A DNA stretch of 64,000 nucleotides, taken from NCBI RefSeq assembly GCF_042661465.1, contig NZ_JBHSWE010000001.1, positions 4,092,001 to 4,156,000 of the forward strand, in the 5' to 3' direction. The notes under the pieces were generated by a model, which did no database searches, was not told where the DNA came from, and worked only from the letters and a program-made list of their open reading frames with translations. Origin of the DNA: Marinobacterium_A aestuariivivens (lineage in GTDB: Bacteria; Pseudomonadota; Gammaproteobacteria; Pseudomonadales; Balneatricaceae). Made by a program: the position numbers and the translations under genes. Of the stretch, positions 46,642-56,497 are shown one piece after another (positions within the stretch are counted from its first letter, which is position 1; every line of letters begins with the position of its first letter).

Positions 46642-47084
46642 ATGGATGAACTGGAACTCGAATTCGAACTGCACCCGCAGCTGGCGCAGGACTGCATTGT
46701 GCTGGGCGACTTTCCGCTCTGTCGTCTGCTGCTGATGAACGATGCCAATTTTCCCTGGTTCATTCTGGTCCCCGGCGCGCCGGCGTCAGTGAAATCTATC
46801 ATTTGTCGCCCGAAGAGCAGGTGCAGCTGACTCACGAATCGAGTTTGCTGGCGGAAAACCTGGCCGATGCCTTCGCGGCCCGCAAGATGAACGTGGCCTC
46901 GCTTGGCAACATGGTGCCACAACTGCACATCCATCACATCGTGCGTTACGAGCAGGATCCCGCCTGGCCTGCACCGGTCTGGGGCCGGGTGCCGGCGCGT
47001 GCCTACACCGCGGAGGAGGTCCAGGAGATCCGTCAGAAGCTGCAGGTGCTGATGACCAACGAGATGACTTTCGAAAGCAGTTAA
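46642..47084 (+). CDS. HIT-family protein, one frame break
   Basis: Restored length about 147 residues. The histidine triad variant is PQLHIHHIVRYEQDPAWP, typical of a pseudomonad HIT branch, preceded by LMNDANFPWFILVPR. HIT proteins hydrolyse or transfer nucleotides (for example AMP-linked substrates). AAGGAG is eight bases before the ATG. The frame breaks near 46770 (GTCCCCGGCGC, a C short before RRAGVSEIYHLSPEE). It lies directly before aspS. Confidence 0.8.
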
Positions 47085-47216
47085 CAGAAGACAGTTAACA
47101 GAATGCGCTTCTGTATGGGGGTCACTGTGAACTGTGCGCTCAATTAGAGTATAATTCGCCGCTTTCTGGCGCTCGCGCGCGCCCATCAAGATTAATCGAC
47201 AGGAACTGGAACTATT

Positions 47217-48979
47217 ATGCGCAGCCATTATTGCGGCGACCTTAGAAAAGAGCATATTGGCGAAGACGTGACCCTGATGGGCTGGGTTCACCGCCGTCGT
47301 GACCATGGCGGGGTGATCTTCCTCGACGTTCGCGATCGCGAAGGTATTGCCCAGGTGGTCTTCGATCCGGACCGCGAAGAGAGTTTCAAGTTGGCCGACA
47401 GCGTACGCAACGAGTACGTGATCGAATTGCGCGGTACTGTGCGCGCCCGCCCCCAGGGCACCGAGAATGCGGATATGTCCACCGGCGCCATCGAAGTCCT
47501 GGGCAAGGAACTGGTCATTCTGAACAGGGCCGAAACGCCACCGTTCCAGCTCGACGAGCACCAGCAGGTCGGTGAGGACGTGCGTCTGCGTCACCGCTAT
47601 ATCGATCTGCGCCGGCCGGATATGCAGAGCAAACTGCGTTTTCGTTCCAAGGTCACCAGTGCGCTGCGCAACTACCTCGACGAGCACGGCTTTCTTGACA
47701 TCGAAACGCCGATTCTGACGCGTGCCACGCCGGAGGGTGCCCGCGATTACCTGGTGCCGAGCCGTACCCACGAGGGCTGTTTCTTTGCGTTGCCGCAGTC
47801 GCCGCAGCTTTTCAAGCAGTTGCTGATGGTGTCCGGTTTCGACCGTTACTACCAGATCGCCAAGTGCTTCCGCGACGAGGACCTGCGTGCGGACCGTCAG
47901 CCCGAATTCACCCAGGTGGATATCGAAACCTCGTTCATGGACGAGGAGGAGATCATGGGGCTGGCCGAGGGCATGATTCGCGAAACCTTCCAGAAGCTGC
48001 TGGGCGTGGAGCTGGGCGAATTCCCGCGCATGTCCTATGAAGAGGCAATGCGTCGCTACGGTTCCGACAAGCCGGACCTGCGTATCCCGCTGGAGCTGGT
48101 CGATGTCGCCGACCTGATGGCGTCGGTCGATTTCAAGGTGTTCGCCGGTCCGGCAAAGGATCCGAAAGGGCGTGTCGCGGCACTCAAGGTGCCGGGCGGT
48201 GCCGAGCTGACCCGCAAGCAGATCGACGACTATACCAAGTTCGTCGGCATCTACGGTGCCGGGGTCTGGCCTGGATCAAGGTCAACGACCTCGCGCAGGG
48301 TGCGGAAGGTCTGCAGTCGCCGATCGTCAAGTTCCTCGGCGAAGAGGTCGCGATGCAGATCATGCAGCGCCTGGACGCCAAAAACGGCGATATCGTTTTC
48401 TTCGGCGCCGACAAGGCCCGCATCGTCAGCGAAGCCATCGGTGCGCTGCGTATCAAGGTGGGTGAGGACCTGGGGCTGATCGAGCGCGAATGGGCGCCGC
48501 TCTGGGTCGTCGACTTCCCGATGTTCGAGGAAACGGACGGCGGCAAGCTGACTGCGCTGCACCATCCGTTCACCGCGCCGAGCTGCACCGCCGAGGAGTT
48601 GCATGCGAATCCCGAAGCGGCACTGTCCCGTGCCTACGATATGGTGCTGAACGGCACCGAACTCGGTGGCGGTTCTGTTCGTATCCACGACCAGGCGATG
48701 CAGAAGGCGGTTTTCCATATCCTTGGCATCGGTACCGCCGAGGCGGAAGAGAAGTTCGGCTTCCTGCTCAATGCCCTGAAATACGGTGCGCCGCCCCACG
48801 GTGGCCTGGCATTCGGCCTGGACCGTCTGATCATGCTGATGACCGGGTCCGACTCCATCCGGGAGGTTATCGCCTTCCCGAAAACCCAGAGCGCGTCCTG
48901 CATGCTGACCGACGCGCCGGGCGAGGTCAGCACGACGCAGCTGCACGAGCTGAACATCCGCCTGCGCAAGACGCCTTAA
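47217..48979 (+). CDS. aspS: Aspartyl-tRNA synthetase, one frame break
   Basis: Restored length about 587 residues. N-terminal OB-fold anticodon-binding domain (GWVHRRRDHGGVIFLDVRDR), class II motif 2 (FRDEDLRADRQPEFTQVDIE), a GAD insertion domain, and motif 3 (GLAFGLDRLIMLM). The ATG follows a TATAAT at 47150-47155. The frame breaks near 48262 (GCCGGGGTCTGG, a G short before LAWIKVNDLAQG), in an essential gene, which argues that the break is a sequence error. First gene of the aspS-yebC-ruvCAB cluster. Confidence 0.92.
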
Positions 48980-49087
48980 AAGCGAACTGCGAGCCGCACG
49001 CGGCAGGCAAAGAGCAAAAGCAGCAAGAGAAAAGCGACAAGCATTGACGGGCCGCCGCCGGGCGGCCCGAACAATAGAGGTATTCCG

Positions 49088-49827
49088 ATGGCAGGTCATT
49101 CCAAGTGGGCCAACATTAAACATCGCAAGGCGGCCCAGGATGCCAAACGAGGCAAAGTCTTTACCAAGTTGATCCGCGAGCTGAGCGTCGCCGCCAAGGA
49201 AGGCGGCGGCAACCCGGAAGACAACCCGCGTCTGCGTGCGGCGGTCGACAAGGCGCTGGGCGCGAACATGAAACGCGATACCATCGACAAGGCGATTGCC
49301 CGCGGCGCCGGCGGTGGCGAAGGCGAGAACTACGACGAGCTGACCTACGAAGGCTATGGCATCAACGGTGTCGCCATTCTGGTCGAGTGCATGACCGATA
49401 ACGTCAACCGTACCGTGTCCCGGTGCGCGCGGCCTTCAACAAGTACGGCGGCAACCTCGGTACCAACGGCTCGGTGTCCTACCTGTTCGAGAAGAAGGGG
49501 CAGATCAGCTTCGGTGAAGGCGCCGATGAAGACGCCATCATGGAGGCGGCCCTGGAAGTCGGCGCTGACGACGTGGTCGGCAACGACGACGGCTCGGTCG
49601 ACGTGTTCACGGCTCCGGCGGAGTTCATGAACGTCAAGCAGGGGCTGGTCGATGCCGGTTTCGAGCCGGAGTTCGCCGAGGTCGCGATGATTCCGGCGAC
49701 CACCGTGGAGCTGGACGTCGAAACCGCGCGCAAGGTGATGAAGCTGATCGACGCGCTGGACGATCTCGACGACTCCCAGAACGTTTTCCATAACGCCGAT
49801 ATCCCCGAAGAGGCGATGGAAGATTGA
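49088..49827 (+). CDS. yebC: YebC/TACO1-family regulator of translation or transcription, one frame break
   Basis: Restored length about 246 residues. MAGHSKWANIKHRKAAQDAK is the invariant start; AIARGAGGGEGENYDELTYE and VECMTDNVNRTVS follow. YebC proteins help ribosomes through proline-rich stretches and some act as DNA-binding regulators. The frame breaks near 49421 (GTGTCCCGGTGCG, one base short before VRAAFNKYGGNLG). Lies between aspS and ruvC as in pseudomonads. Confidence 0.9.
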
Positions 49828-49904
49828 GACGGTGATGCCTAACCCGTCACGCATCACCCTGCGAAGCCCGGCGCTTCGATAACTGCAAGGAAGACTCTGC
49901 CGCC

Positions 49905-50423
49905 ATGCTGATTCTCGGTATCGACCCCGGTTCGAGGGTCACCGGCTACGGGGTGATCGATCAGGTCGGCAGTCGCAACGACTATGTCGCCAGCGGCTGC
50001 ATTCGCCTCAGCGGCGACGACCTGGCGCAGCGGCTGCGGCAGATCTATGCCGGTGTCAGCGAGATCATCGAACGTTACGTCCCGCAGGAAATGGCGATCG
50101 AGCAGGTGTTCATGGCGCGTAATGCCGACTCGGCCCTGAAGCTCGGCCAGGCCCGCGGCGTGGCCATCGTCGCCGGCAGCAATCGCGAACTGCCGATCTA
50201 CGAGTATGCGGCGCGCAAGGTCAAGCAGTCGGTGGTGGGCAATGGCGGCGCCGACAAGGTGCAGGTCCAGCATATGGTCTCGCGTCTGCTGAAACTGCCG
50301 GGGCTGCCCCAGGCCGATGCCGCCGACGCCCTGGCGATCGCGCTCTGTCACGCCCATACCCGCAGCAGCCTGGTCAGCAGCGCCGGTGCCAGCCGCAACC
50401 GCAACGGCCGCTGGCGTCGATGA
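49905..50423 (+). CDS. ruvC: Holliday junction endonuclease RuvC
   Basis: 172 residues. ILGIDPGSRVTGYGVID holds the first catalytic Asp, EQVFMARNADSALKLGQARG the Glu and following helix, and PQADAADALAIALCHAH the C-terminal acidic pair. Resolves Holliday junctions moved by RuvAB. Intact frame. Confidence 0.92.
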   Translation: MLILGIDPGSRVTGYGVIDQVGSRNDYVASGCIRLSGDDLAQRLRQIYAGVSEIIERYVPQEMAIEQVFMARNADSALKLGQARGVAIVAGSNRELPIYEYAARKVKQSVVGNGGADKVQVQHMVSRLLKLPGLPQADAADALAIALCHAHTRSSLVSSAGASRNRNGRWRR

Positions 50424-50480
50424 GCTGCGGTGACTGCATCTGTCCGGCGAAGCCGGCCTGCTGGCGGGATCGCCGGCGCG

Positions 50481-50609
50481 ATGACCATCGTGTTCGTGTT
50501 TAGCATGGCGGCGCTGGCCGCCGGTCTCAAGTTGCCGGAGTGTATCGTTGCCGGACACAAGCTGGAGTCGCCCGAAGAGGCGCGCAATCTGGAGAAGAGG
50601 AACCCGTGA
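50481..50609 (+). CDS. Small ORF overlapping the ruvA start
   Basis: 42 residues: MTIVFVFSMAALAAGLKLPE, a hydrophobic N-terminal segment, then CIVAGHKLES and a charged tail (PEEARNLEKRNP). Its TGA overlaps the ruvA GTG (GTGA), so translation could couple. I know no family. A second, Cys-rich mini-frame from the ruvC stop (MSCGDCICPAKPAC, 50420-50503) overlaps it in another frame. A missing base could link them. Weak evidence overall. Confidence 0.3.
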   Translation: MTIVFVFSMAALAAGLKLPECIVAGHKLESPEEARNLEKRNP

Positions 50610-51232
50610 TAGGACGCCTGAGTGGTGAGTTACTGGAGAAGCATCCGCCGCAGCTGCTGGTCGATGTCAATGGCGTCGGCTACGAACTGGAAGCCTCGAT
50701 GAACACCTTCTACCGGTTGCCCGCACGCGGCAAGCCGGTGGTGCTCTATACCCATTTCGTGGTGCGCGAGGATGCGCAGCTGCTGTACGGCTTCGCGGAC
50801 CGCGAGGAGCGCAGTCTGTTCCGGGCGCTGATCAAGGTCAATGGCGTCGGACCCAAGCTGGCGCTGACCATCCTCTCGGGCATCGATACCGAAACCTTCA
50901 TCCATACCGTGCACCAGGGCGATACGGCGTCACTGGTGCGCCTGCCCGGTGTCGGCAAGAAGACGGCCGAGCGCCTGATCGTCGAGATGAAGGACCGGCT
51001 CAAGGAGCTGCAGGTGTCCGACAATGGCGACTTCCAGCTGGCGAGCCCCGATGTGGCCGGTGCGCCGAGCACGTCCGATATCGTTGCCGAGGCCGAAAGT
51101 GCGCTGGTGGCCCTGGGTTACAAGCCCGCGGAGGCGAGCCGTTCCATCAGTCAGGCGGCCAAGTCCCTGGGCGGGCAGGTTGGCAGCGAGGCGCTGATCC
51201 GGCAGGCGCTGAAGTCGATGGTCGGCGGCTGA
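50606..51232 (+). CDS. ruvA: Holliday junction branch migration protein RuvA
   Basis: 208 residues. MIGRLSGELLEKHPPQLLVD (domain I OB fold), two helix-hairpin-helix motifs (VNGVGPKLALTIL and LPGVGKKTAERLIVEMKDRL), and domain III at the C-terminus (ALVALGYKPAEASRSI). Binds four-way junctions as a tetramer and loads RuvB. GTG start with GAGAAGAGG upstream. Confidence 0.92.
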   Translation: MIGRLSGELLEKHPPQLLVDVNGVGYELEASMNTFYRLPARGKPVVLYTHFVVREDAQLLYGFADREERSLFRALIKVNGVGPKLALTILSGIDTETFIHTVHQGDTASLVRLPGVGKKTAERLIVEMKDRLKELQVSDNGDFQLASPDVAGAPSTSDIVAEAESALVALGYKPAEASRSISQAAKSLGGQVGSEALIRQALKSMVGG

Positions 51233-51260
51233 GCCGGGGGAATCAAGGGAGCAGGCAGTG

Positions 51261-52267
51261 ATGATAGAAGCGGATCGTTTTATTTCGCCCGAGGCGAGCC
51301 CTGCCGAAGAGGTGTTCGACCGGGCCATCAGGCCCAAGACGCTGGCCGATTATGCCGGCCAGCCCCGGTGCGCGAGCAGATGGAGATTTTCATCGAAGCG
51401 GCGCGCAAGCGGGCGAGGCGCTCGATCACACGCTGATCTTCGGTCCGCCCGGGCTTGGCAAGACGACGCTGGCGAATATCATCGCCAATGAGATGGGGGC
51501 AGATCAAGACCACGTCGGGGCCGGTGCTGGAGAAGGCCGGCGACGTCGCGGCGCTGCTGACCAGTCTCGAGCCGGGCGACGTGCTCTTTATCGACGAGAT
51601 TCACCGTCTGAGCGCCAGCGTCGAGGAGATACTCTATCCGGCGATGGAGGATTATCAGCTCGATATCATGATCGGAGAGGGGCCGGCGGCGCGCTCGATC
51701 AAGATCGAGCTGCCGCCGTTCACACTGGTGGGGGCGACAACCCGTGCAGGGCTTCTGACCTCGCCGCTGCGAGACCGTTTCGGTATCGTGCAGCGGCTGG
51801 AGTTCTACAGCGTCGAGGATCTGTCGCGCATCGTCCAGCGCTCGGCCGAGCTGTCGGGCAGCCGCATTGCGCCGGAGGGGGCGGTCGAAGTGGCCAAGCG
51901 CGCCCGCGGTACGCCGCGTATCGCCAACCGTCTGCTGCGCCGGGCGCGGGACTATGCCGAGGTCAAGGGCAACGGTGAAATCGACCGCACTATCGCGGAT
52001 CTGGCGCTGAACATGCTCAGTGTCGATGAGCGCGGTTTCGATCACATGGACCGCCGGCTGCTGCTGGCGATGATCGAGAAGTTCGGGGGCGGGCCGGTCG
52101 GCGTCGACAGTCTGGCTGCGGCGATCTCGGAGGAGCGCGACACCATCGAGGATGTGCTCGAGCCCTATCTTATCCAGCAGGGCTACATGATGCGCACGCC
52201 CCGTGGGCGCGTGGTCACCGATCAGGCCTATCTGCACTTCGGCCTGGAGGTGCCGGGCAGCAACTGA
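51261..52267 (+). CDS. ruvB: Holliday junction helicase RuvB, three frame breaks
   Basis: Restored length about 336 residues. Walker A FGPPGLGKTTLANI, Walker B LFIDEIHRLS, sensor 1 GATTRAGLLTSPLRDRFG and the C-terminal winged helix QQGYMMRTPRGRV. Drives branch migration with RuvA. Breaks near 51366 (CAGCCCCGGTGCG, one short), 51411 (AAGCGGGCGAGG, one short) and 51495 (GAGATGGGGGCAG; two bases missing or one extra, the former restoring the MG-x-x-[LI]-[RK]-TT spacing of RuvB). Three breaks in a housekeeping gene support an error origin. Confidence 0.9.
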
Positions 52268-52366
52268 TCGGCCGGGATGCAGGTGAAAGCCCAAAGGCTG
52301 ACGCCGGTCAATTAGACTTTCGGGCGCGGTGTTAGGATGGCTTCAATCACAGCCGGAATCCGTCCC

Positions 52367-52650
52367 ATGTCGCCCAGCTTCACGCCCCGTCAACTGCAGT
52401 CCTTCAGAACAGAGCTCGAGGAGCGGCTGGAGATGCTGCAGGACGAACAGGATGAGTCCCTGAACGAGGGGCCCTGCTGGCCCAGCGTTTGGAACTCGAG
52501 ATCGGGGCCTGCGAGGCCGCGCTCGGGCGCCTCGACCGGGGCTGTTTCGGCGTCTGCGAGCAATGCGGAGAGTTTATCGAAACCAACCGCCTGGTCGCAT
52601 CGCCTTCGGAATCACTCTGCCTGTCCTGCCGCCTCAAATCCCCTGTCTGA
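52367..52650 (+). CDS. TraR/DksA-type zinc-finger protein, one frame break
   Basis: About 94 residues after correction near 52470 (AACGAGGGGCCCTG, a G short). An N-terminal coiled-coil half (FTPRQLQSFRTELEERLEML) precedes a four-Cys finger: GCFGVCEQCGEFIETNRLV then SLCLSCR. TraR/DksA proteins insert a coiled coil into the RNA polymerase secondary channel. It is shorter than DksA and lacks the DxxDxA tip motif in recognisable form, so ppGpp function is uncertain. It occupies the place where ybgC normally precedes tolQ. ATG 52337 is an alternative start. Confidence 0.78.
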
Positions 52651-52985
52651 GGGCGTTTTTCCGGGCGCGACACTATTTTTTTCACTTCAGGGTTGCCCGC
52701 TTGTATAAATTTTGGCGCCTGCTATTGTGGGCCATCCGGCCAGGCGCCGCCTGTTCATCGTGCAGCAAGCTCGGGACTCGTAAGATTGGGTCGGCCTCCG
52801 GGGTGAACCGGGTTGCCGCGTCGTGGTCCGATGCCAGGTCCCCGGGTCGAGGGCCCTGGTCCTGAAACCGGCGTTTTTTTCGCTTCGGTCGAGCAGTGGG
52901 CGTTCACGGACGTCGTCCGGTCATCATCCTTACAACCGAATTCGCTGGAGCACAAGGGCTCTCCGGCGCCTGAGAGGAAATTGCA
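52651..52985. other. Gene-free stretch before tolQ (no ybgC)
   Basis: 335 bases with no supported coding frame. Contains an AT-rich part near 52670-52730 with TTGTAT and TATTGT 16 bases apart, a possible promoter for tolQ, and several GC-rich direct sequences. In most gammaproteobacteria ybgC (acyl-CoA thioesterase) sits here; no remnant is visible in any frame. Confidence 0.45.
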
Positions 52986-53666
52986 GTGGTCGAGGAAATG
53001 TCGATCTGGAGTCTGGTACTCAACGCAAGTCTGGTCGTGCAACTGGTGATGCTGGCGCTGCTGCTGGCATCCTTCCTGTCCTGGATCATGATTTTCCAGC
53101 GTCACTTCGTTTTCAAGCGTGCCCGCCAGGCGCTGAGTGCCTTCGAGGAGCGTTTCTGGTCCGGTGTCGACCTCGGGCATCTGTTCCGCGAGGTCAACCA
53201 GTCGCCCGATCCGATGAATGGCGCCGAGAATATTTTTCGCTCCGGGATCAAGGAGTTCACGCGCCTGACGCAGCAGCGCAACTACGATCGCGATGCCGTG
53301 ATGGAGGGCATCCAGCGCAGCATGCGCGTGGCGCTGGCCCGTGAAGAGGAAAAGCTGGAGCGCCATCTGCCGTTTCTCGCCACGGTGGGCTCCACCAGCC
53401 CCTATATCGGCCTGTTCGGTACGGTATGGGGCATCATGAACTCCTTCCGCGGGCTGGCCAACATGCACCAGGCAACCCTGGCATCGGTGGCGCCGGGGAT
53501 CTCAGAGGCACTGGTGGCCACGGCGATCGGTCTGTTCGCGGCCATTCCCGCGGTCATCGCCTACAACCGGTTTTCGGCCAAGTCGGAAGGCCTGCTGAGC
53601 CGCTACGAGACGTTCGCGGACGAGTTCTCGAGCATTCTGCACCGCCGCATTCATGCGGCGGACTGA
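52986..53666 (+). CDS. tolQ: Tol-Pal system proton channel subunit TolQ
   Basis: 226 residues with three membrane helices: about 15-37 (LVVQLVMLALLLASFLSWIM), about 130-155 (LPFLATVGSTSPYIGLFGTV) and about 170-192 (ISEALVATAIGLFAAIPAV). Forms the proton-driven motor with TolR that energises TolA during outer membrane constriction. GTG start following AGAGGAAATTGCA. Confidence 0.92.
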   Translation: MVEEMSIWSLVLNASLVVQLVMLALLLASFLSWIMIFQRHFVFKRARQALSAFEERFWSGVDLGHLFREVNQSPDPMNGAENIFRSGIKEFTRLTQQRNYDRDAVMEGIQRSMRVALAREEEKLERHLPFLATVGSTSPYIGLFGTVWGIMNSFRGLANMHQATLASVAPGISEALVATAIGLFAAIPAVIAYNRFSAKSEGLLSRYETFADEFSSILHRRIHAAD

Positions 53667-53678
53667 TCGGGGCTGCAG

Positions 53679-54095
53679 ATGATCAGACGACAGAGACACA
53701 AGCGCAAGCTCAACGCCGAAATCAACGTTGTCCCCTATATTGACGTGATGATGGTGCTGCTGGTGATCTTCATGGTCACGGCGCCCATGCTCACCCAGGG
53801 AGTTGACGTGGAGCTGCCGAAGGCGTCTGCGGACCCGGTCGATACCGAGGATGCCGAGCCGATGATCGTGACCGTCGACGCCGATGGTCAGTACTACATC
53901 AACATCGGCGGGGACGAGCAGGCCCCCGTTGCGGTCGAGGATGTCGGCGAGCGGGTACGAAAGGTGCTTGCGGCCAATCCGGAGAAGCTGCTGCTGGTGA
54001 AGGGCGACAAGAAGGTCGACTACGACAAGGTCGTGCGGCTGATGGTACTGCTGCAGCAGGCCGGCGCCCCGAGTGTCGGGCTGGTAACCGAGTAG
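53679..54095 (+). CDS. tolR: Tol-Pal system protein TolR
   Basis: 138 residues. One membrane helix after INVVPYIDVMMVLLVIFMVT, with the conserved Asp that carries protons, and a periplasmic domain. ATG 12 bases after tolQ. Works with TolQ as stator of the motor. Confidence 0.92.
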   Translation: MIRRQRHKRKLNAEINVVPYIDVMMVLLVIFMVTAPMLTQGVDVELPKASADPVDTEDAEPMIVTVDADGQYYINIGGDEQAPVAVEDVGERVRKVLAANPEKLLLVKGDKKVDYDKVVRLMVLLQQAGAPSVGLVTE

Positions 54096-54104
54096 GGCGA
54101 CGCC

Positions 54105-55107
54105 GTGGATATGCGCAGTTATCTTGTCCCCGCGTTGCTGGCGCTGATCGTGCACCTGCTGGTGCTGTTGTTGCTGGCCGGGCACTGGTTCGATCATGCC
54201 GATCCGCGTGAGTTGCGGCCGCGCCATATCCAGGCGCAGATGGTGGATCTGGGGGCGGTCAGCCAGGCCCGGGAAAAGCAGGCGGAGGATAAGCGCAAGG
54301 CCGAGCAGGCGCAGCAGCGCGAGCAGGCGCGAGAGCTCGAGGAGCAGCGCCATGCGGAGCAGAAGCGGCTTGCGGAGCAGCAACGGCAGCAGGAACAGAA
54401 GCGTCAGCAGGCGCAGGCGGCCAAGGAGGAGGCGGCGCAGAAGGCGGCACAGGAAAAGGCCGCAAAAGAGGCCGCTGAGCGCAAGAAGCAGCAGGAGGTC
54501 GCGCGCCAGGCCGAAGCGAAAAAGCAGGAGCAGGCGCGCATCGCCGCCGAGAAGAAAAACAGGCGGAGCTCGAAGCCCGCCGCCAGTCCGAGGCGAAGAA
54601 GCTCGCTGATGCCAAGCGCAAGAAAGAGGAGGAGGCGAAACGCCTCGCCGAAGCGAAGCGCAAGGAGCAGGAGCGGCTGGCCGAGCAGAAGCGCCAGCAG
54701 GCAGAGGCCGAGCGCAAGCGCCGGAAGCCGAGAAGGCGCATCAGGCCGAAGAGCTGGCGCGGGCGATCGCCGCGGAGGAGCGGGTGGCGGCGGAGCGTGC
54801 CGGGCAGCAGCAGGTGGCTCAGATCGGCGACTATATCAACGCCCTGCTGCAGCGCAGCTGGAACCTGCCAGCAACCGCCCGCAACGGTATGGTCGCAGTG
54901 GTCGAGGTGCGATTGTTCCCTTCGGGTGAGGTGGACAGCGCCAATCTGGTCAAGAGCAGCGGCGACAAGGGCTTCGATGACTCCGCCGTCAACGCGGTGT
55001 TGCGGGCCGATCGTTTTCCGCGGGTCGCCGAGGTGGACCCGGTGACCTTCGAACGTAACCTGAGACGGTTCAGGGTGAATTTCCGGCCGGAAGGATTGAG
55101 GTGGTGA
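54105..55107 (+). CDS. tolA: Tol-Pal system protein TolA, two frame breaks
   Basis: Restored length about 334 residues. One N-terminal membrane helix (PALLALIVHLLVLLLLAGHW), a long Ala/Lys/Glu/Gln-rich periplasmic helix (about 55-225) and a C-terminal domain (IGDYINALLQRSWNLP ... VEVRLFPSGEVDSANLVKSSG). It spans the periplasm to contact Pal and TolB. Breaks near 54556 (GAAGAAAAACAGG, an A short) and 54722 (AAGCGCCGGAAG, one base short); both fall in the low-complexity helix but the flanking frames match exactly. Confidence 0.9.
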
Positions 55108-55109
55108 GA

Positions 55110-56417
55110 ATGAAGGACAAGTTACTGGCCCTCTGCATGCTGGCATTGCTGGCGCTGCCGTTCGGTGCTCGCGCCGAACTGGTGGTGGAAGTGACCCAGG
55201 GCGTGGAAACACCGACCCCGGTGGCCGTGGTGCCCTTTGGCTGGAGCGGCACGTCGGCGCTGCCCGAGGATATCGCCGAAATCGTCGCCACCGACCTGCA
55301 GCGCAGCGGTTTTTTCAGCACCATGAAAAGGTCCGACATGCTGAGTTTCCCGCAGCGCCAGGATCAGGTGTTTTACCGTGACTGGCGTGTCTCGGGGCAG
55401 AACTATCTGCTGATCGGCCGTATCAACTCGACCGGTGGCGAGCAGCTCGAGGTGGTCTACGAGCTTTACGATGTGCTGAAGGAACAGCGTGTATTCGGCG
55501 AGCAGGTCAGCGGCTCGACCCGCAACATGCGCGATATCGCCCACTATATCGCCGATGCCGTGTTCCAGAAACTGACCGGTCTGCGCGGCGCCTTCTCCAC
55601 CCGCATCGCCTATGTTACCGCCCAGCAGCGTGCCGGCGGTCAGCACAGCTATCAGCTGCAGCTGGCCGACTCGGACGGCGCCCGGGCGCGCACCATTCTG
55701 GAGTCGAACGAGCCGATACTGTCGCCGGCCTGGTCGCGGGATGGCAGCAAGCTGGCCTACGTGTCCTTCGAAAGTTCGCGGCCCGGGATCTACGTCCAGC
55801 ATCTGGCCACCGGGCAGCGGGAGAAGGTTCAGTCCTTCCCGGGTCTCAATGGCGCGCCGGCCTGGGCGCCGGACGGCCAGCGCCTGGCGCTGACGCTGTC
55901 GAAGGATGGCAACCCGGAGATCTATGTGCTGGACCTGGTGCGCCGCCAGCTCAGCCGCGTGACCCATCATTACGGCATCGATACAGAGCCGACCTGGGCG
56001 CCGGACGGCCAGTCGATTCTGTTTACCTCGGATCGTGGCGGTCAGCCGCAGATCTACCGCGTGTACCTGTCGGATCGGCGGATCGAGCGTGTTACGTTCG
56101 AAGGCAACTACAACAGCAGCGGCAAGCTGACCCAGGACGGACGCTTCCTGACCATGGTGCACCGCAGTACCGGCGCCGGCGCTGCGTTCAATATCGCGGT
56201 GCAGGACCTCAAGACCGGGCGGCTGGATATTCTGACCCAGACCAGCCTGGACGAATCGCCGACCATTGCCCCCAATGGCAGCATCGTGCTCTATGCCACC
56301 CAGGAGGGCAATCGGGGTGTACTGGCCGCGGTGTCGCTGGATGGCCGGGTGCGTTTTCGCATGCCGGCGGCGTCGGGCGATGTCAGGGAACCGGCCTGGT
56401 CCCCCTACTTGCAATAG
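55110..56417 (+). CDS. tolB: Tol-Pal system beta-propeller protein TolB
   Basis: 435 residues. Signal peptide to about residue 20 (LLALCMLALLALPFGARA), an N-terminal domain binding TolA, and a six-bladed propeller with repeated WSRDG, WAPDGQRLALTLS and WAPDGQSILFTSDRGG motifs. Periplasmic; binds Pal. ATG 55110 preceded by GAGGTGGTGAGA; an upstream GTG is also in frame. Confidence 0.92.
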   Translation: MKDKLLALCMLALLALPFGARAELVVEVTQGVETPTPVAVVPFGWSGTSALPEDIAEIVATDLQRSGFFSTMKRSDMLSFPQRQDQVFYRDWRVSGQNYLLIGRINSTGGEQLEVVYELYDVLKEQRVFGEQVSGSTRNMRDIAHYIADAVFQKLTGLRGAFSTRIAYVTAQQRAGGQHSYQLQLADSDGARARTILESNEPILSPAWSRDGSKLAYVSFESSRPGIYVQHLATGQREKVQSFPGLNGAPAWAPDGQRLALTLSKDGNPEIYVLDLVRRQLSRVTHHYGIDTEPTWAPDGQSILFTSDRGGQPQIYRVYLSDRRIERVTFEGNYNSSGKLTQDGRFLTMVHRSTGAGAAFNIAVQDLKTGRLDILTQTSLDESPTIAPNGSIVLYATQEGNRGVLAAVSLDGRVRFRMPAASGDVREPAWSPYLQ

Positions 56418-56497
56418 GTTGCAATAGGACCGGGCGGGCACTAAGTTACTCAACAGGTTTGCGGCCACAGGGGTCGCTTTGAAGGAGCAAGACTAGA

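Noticed and set aside
54261..54780. Lys/Ala/Glu/Gln-rich repeats as a separate repeat protein
   Set aside because: It is the central helix of TolA, as shown by the flanking membrane helix and C-terminal domain.
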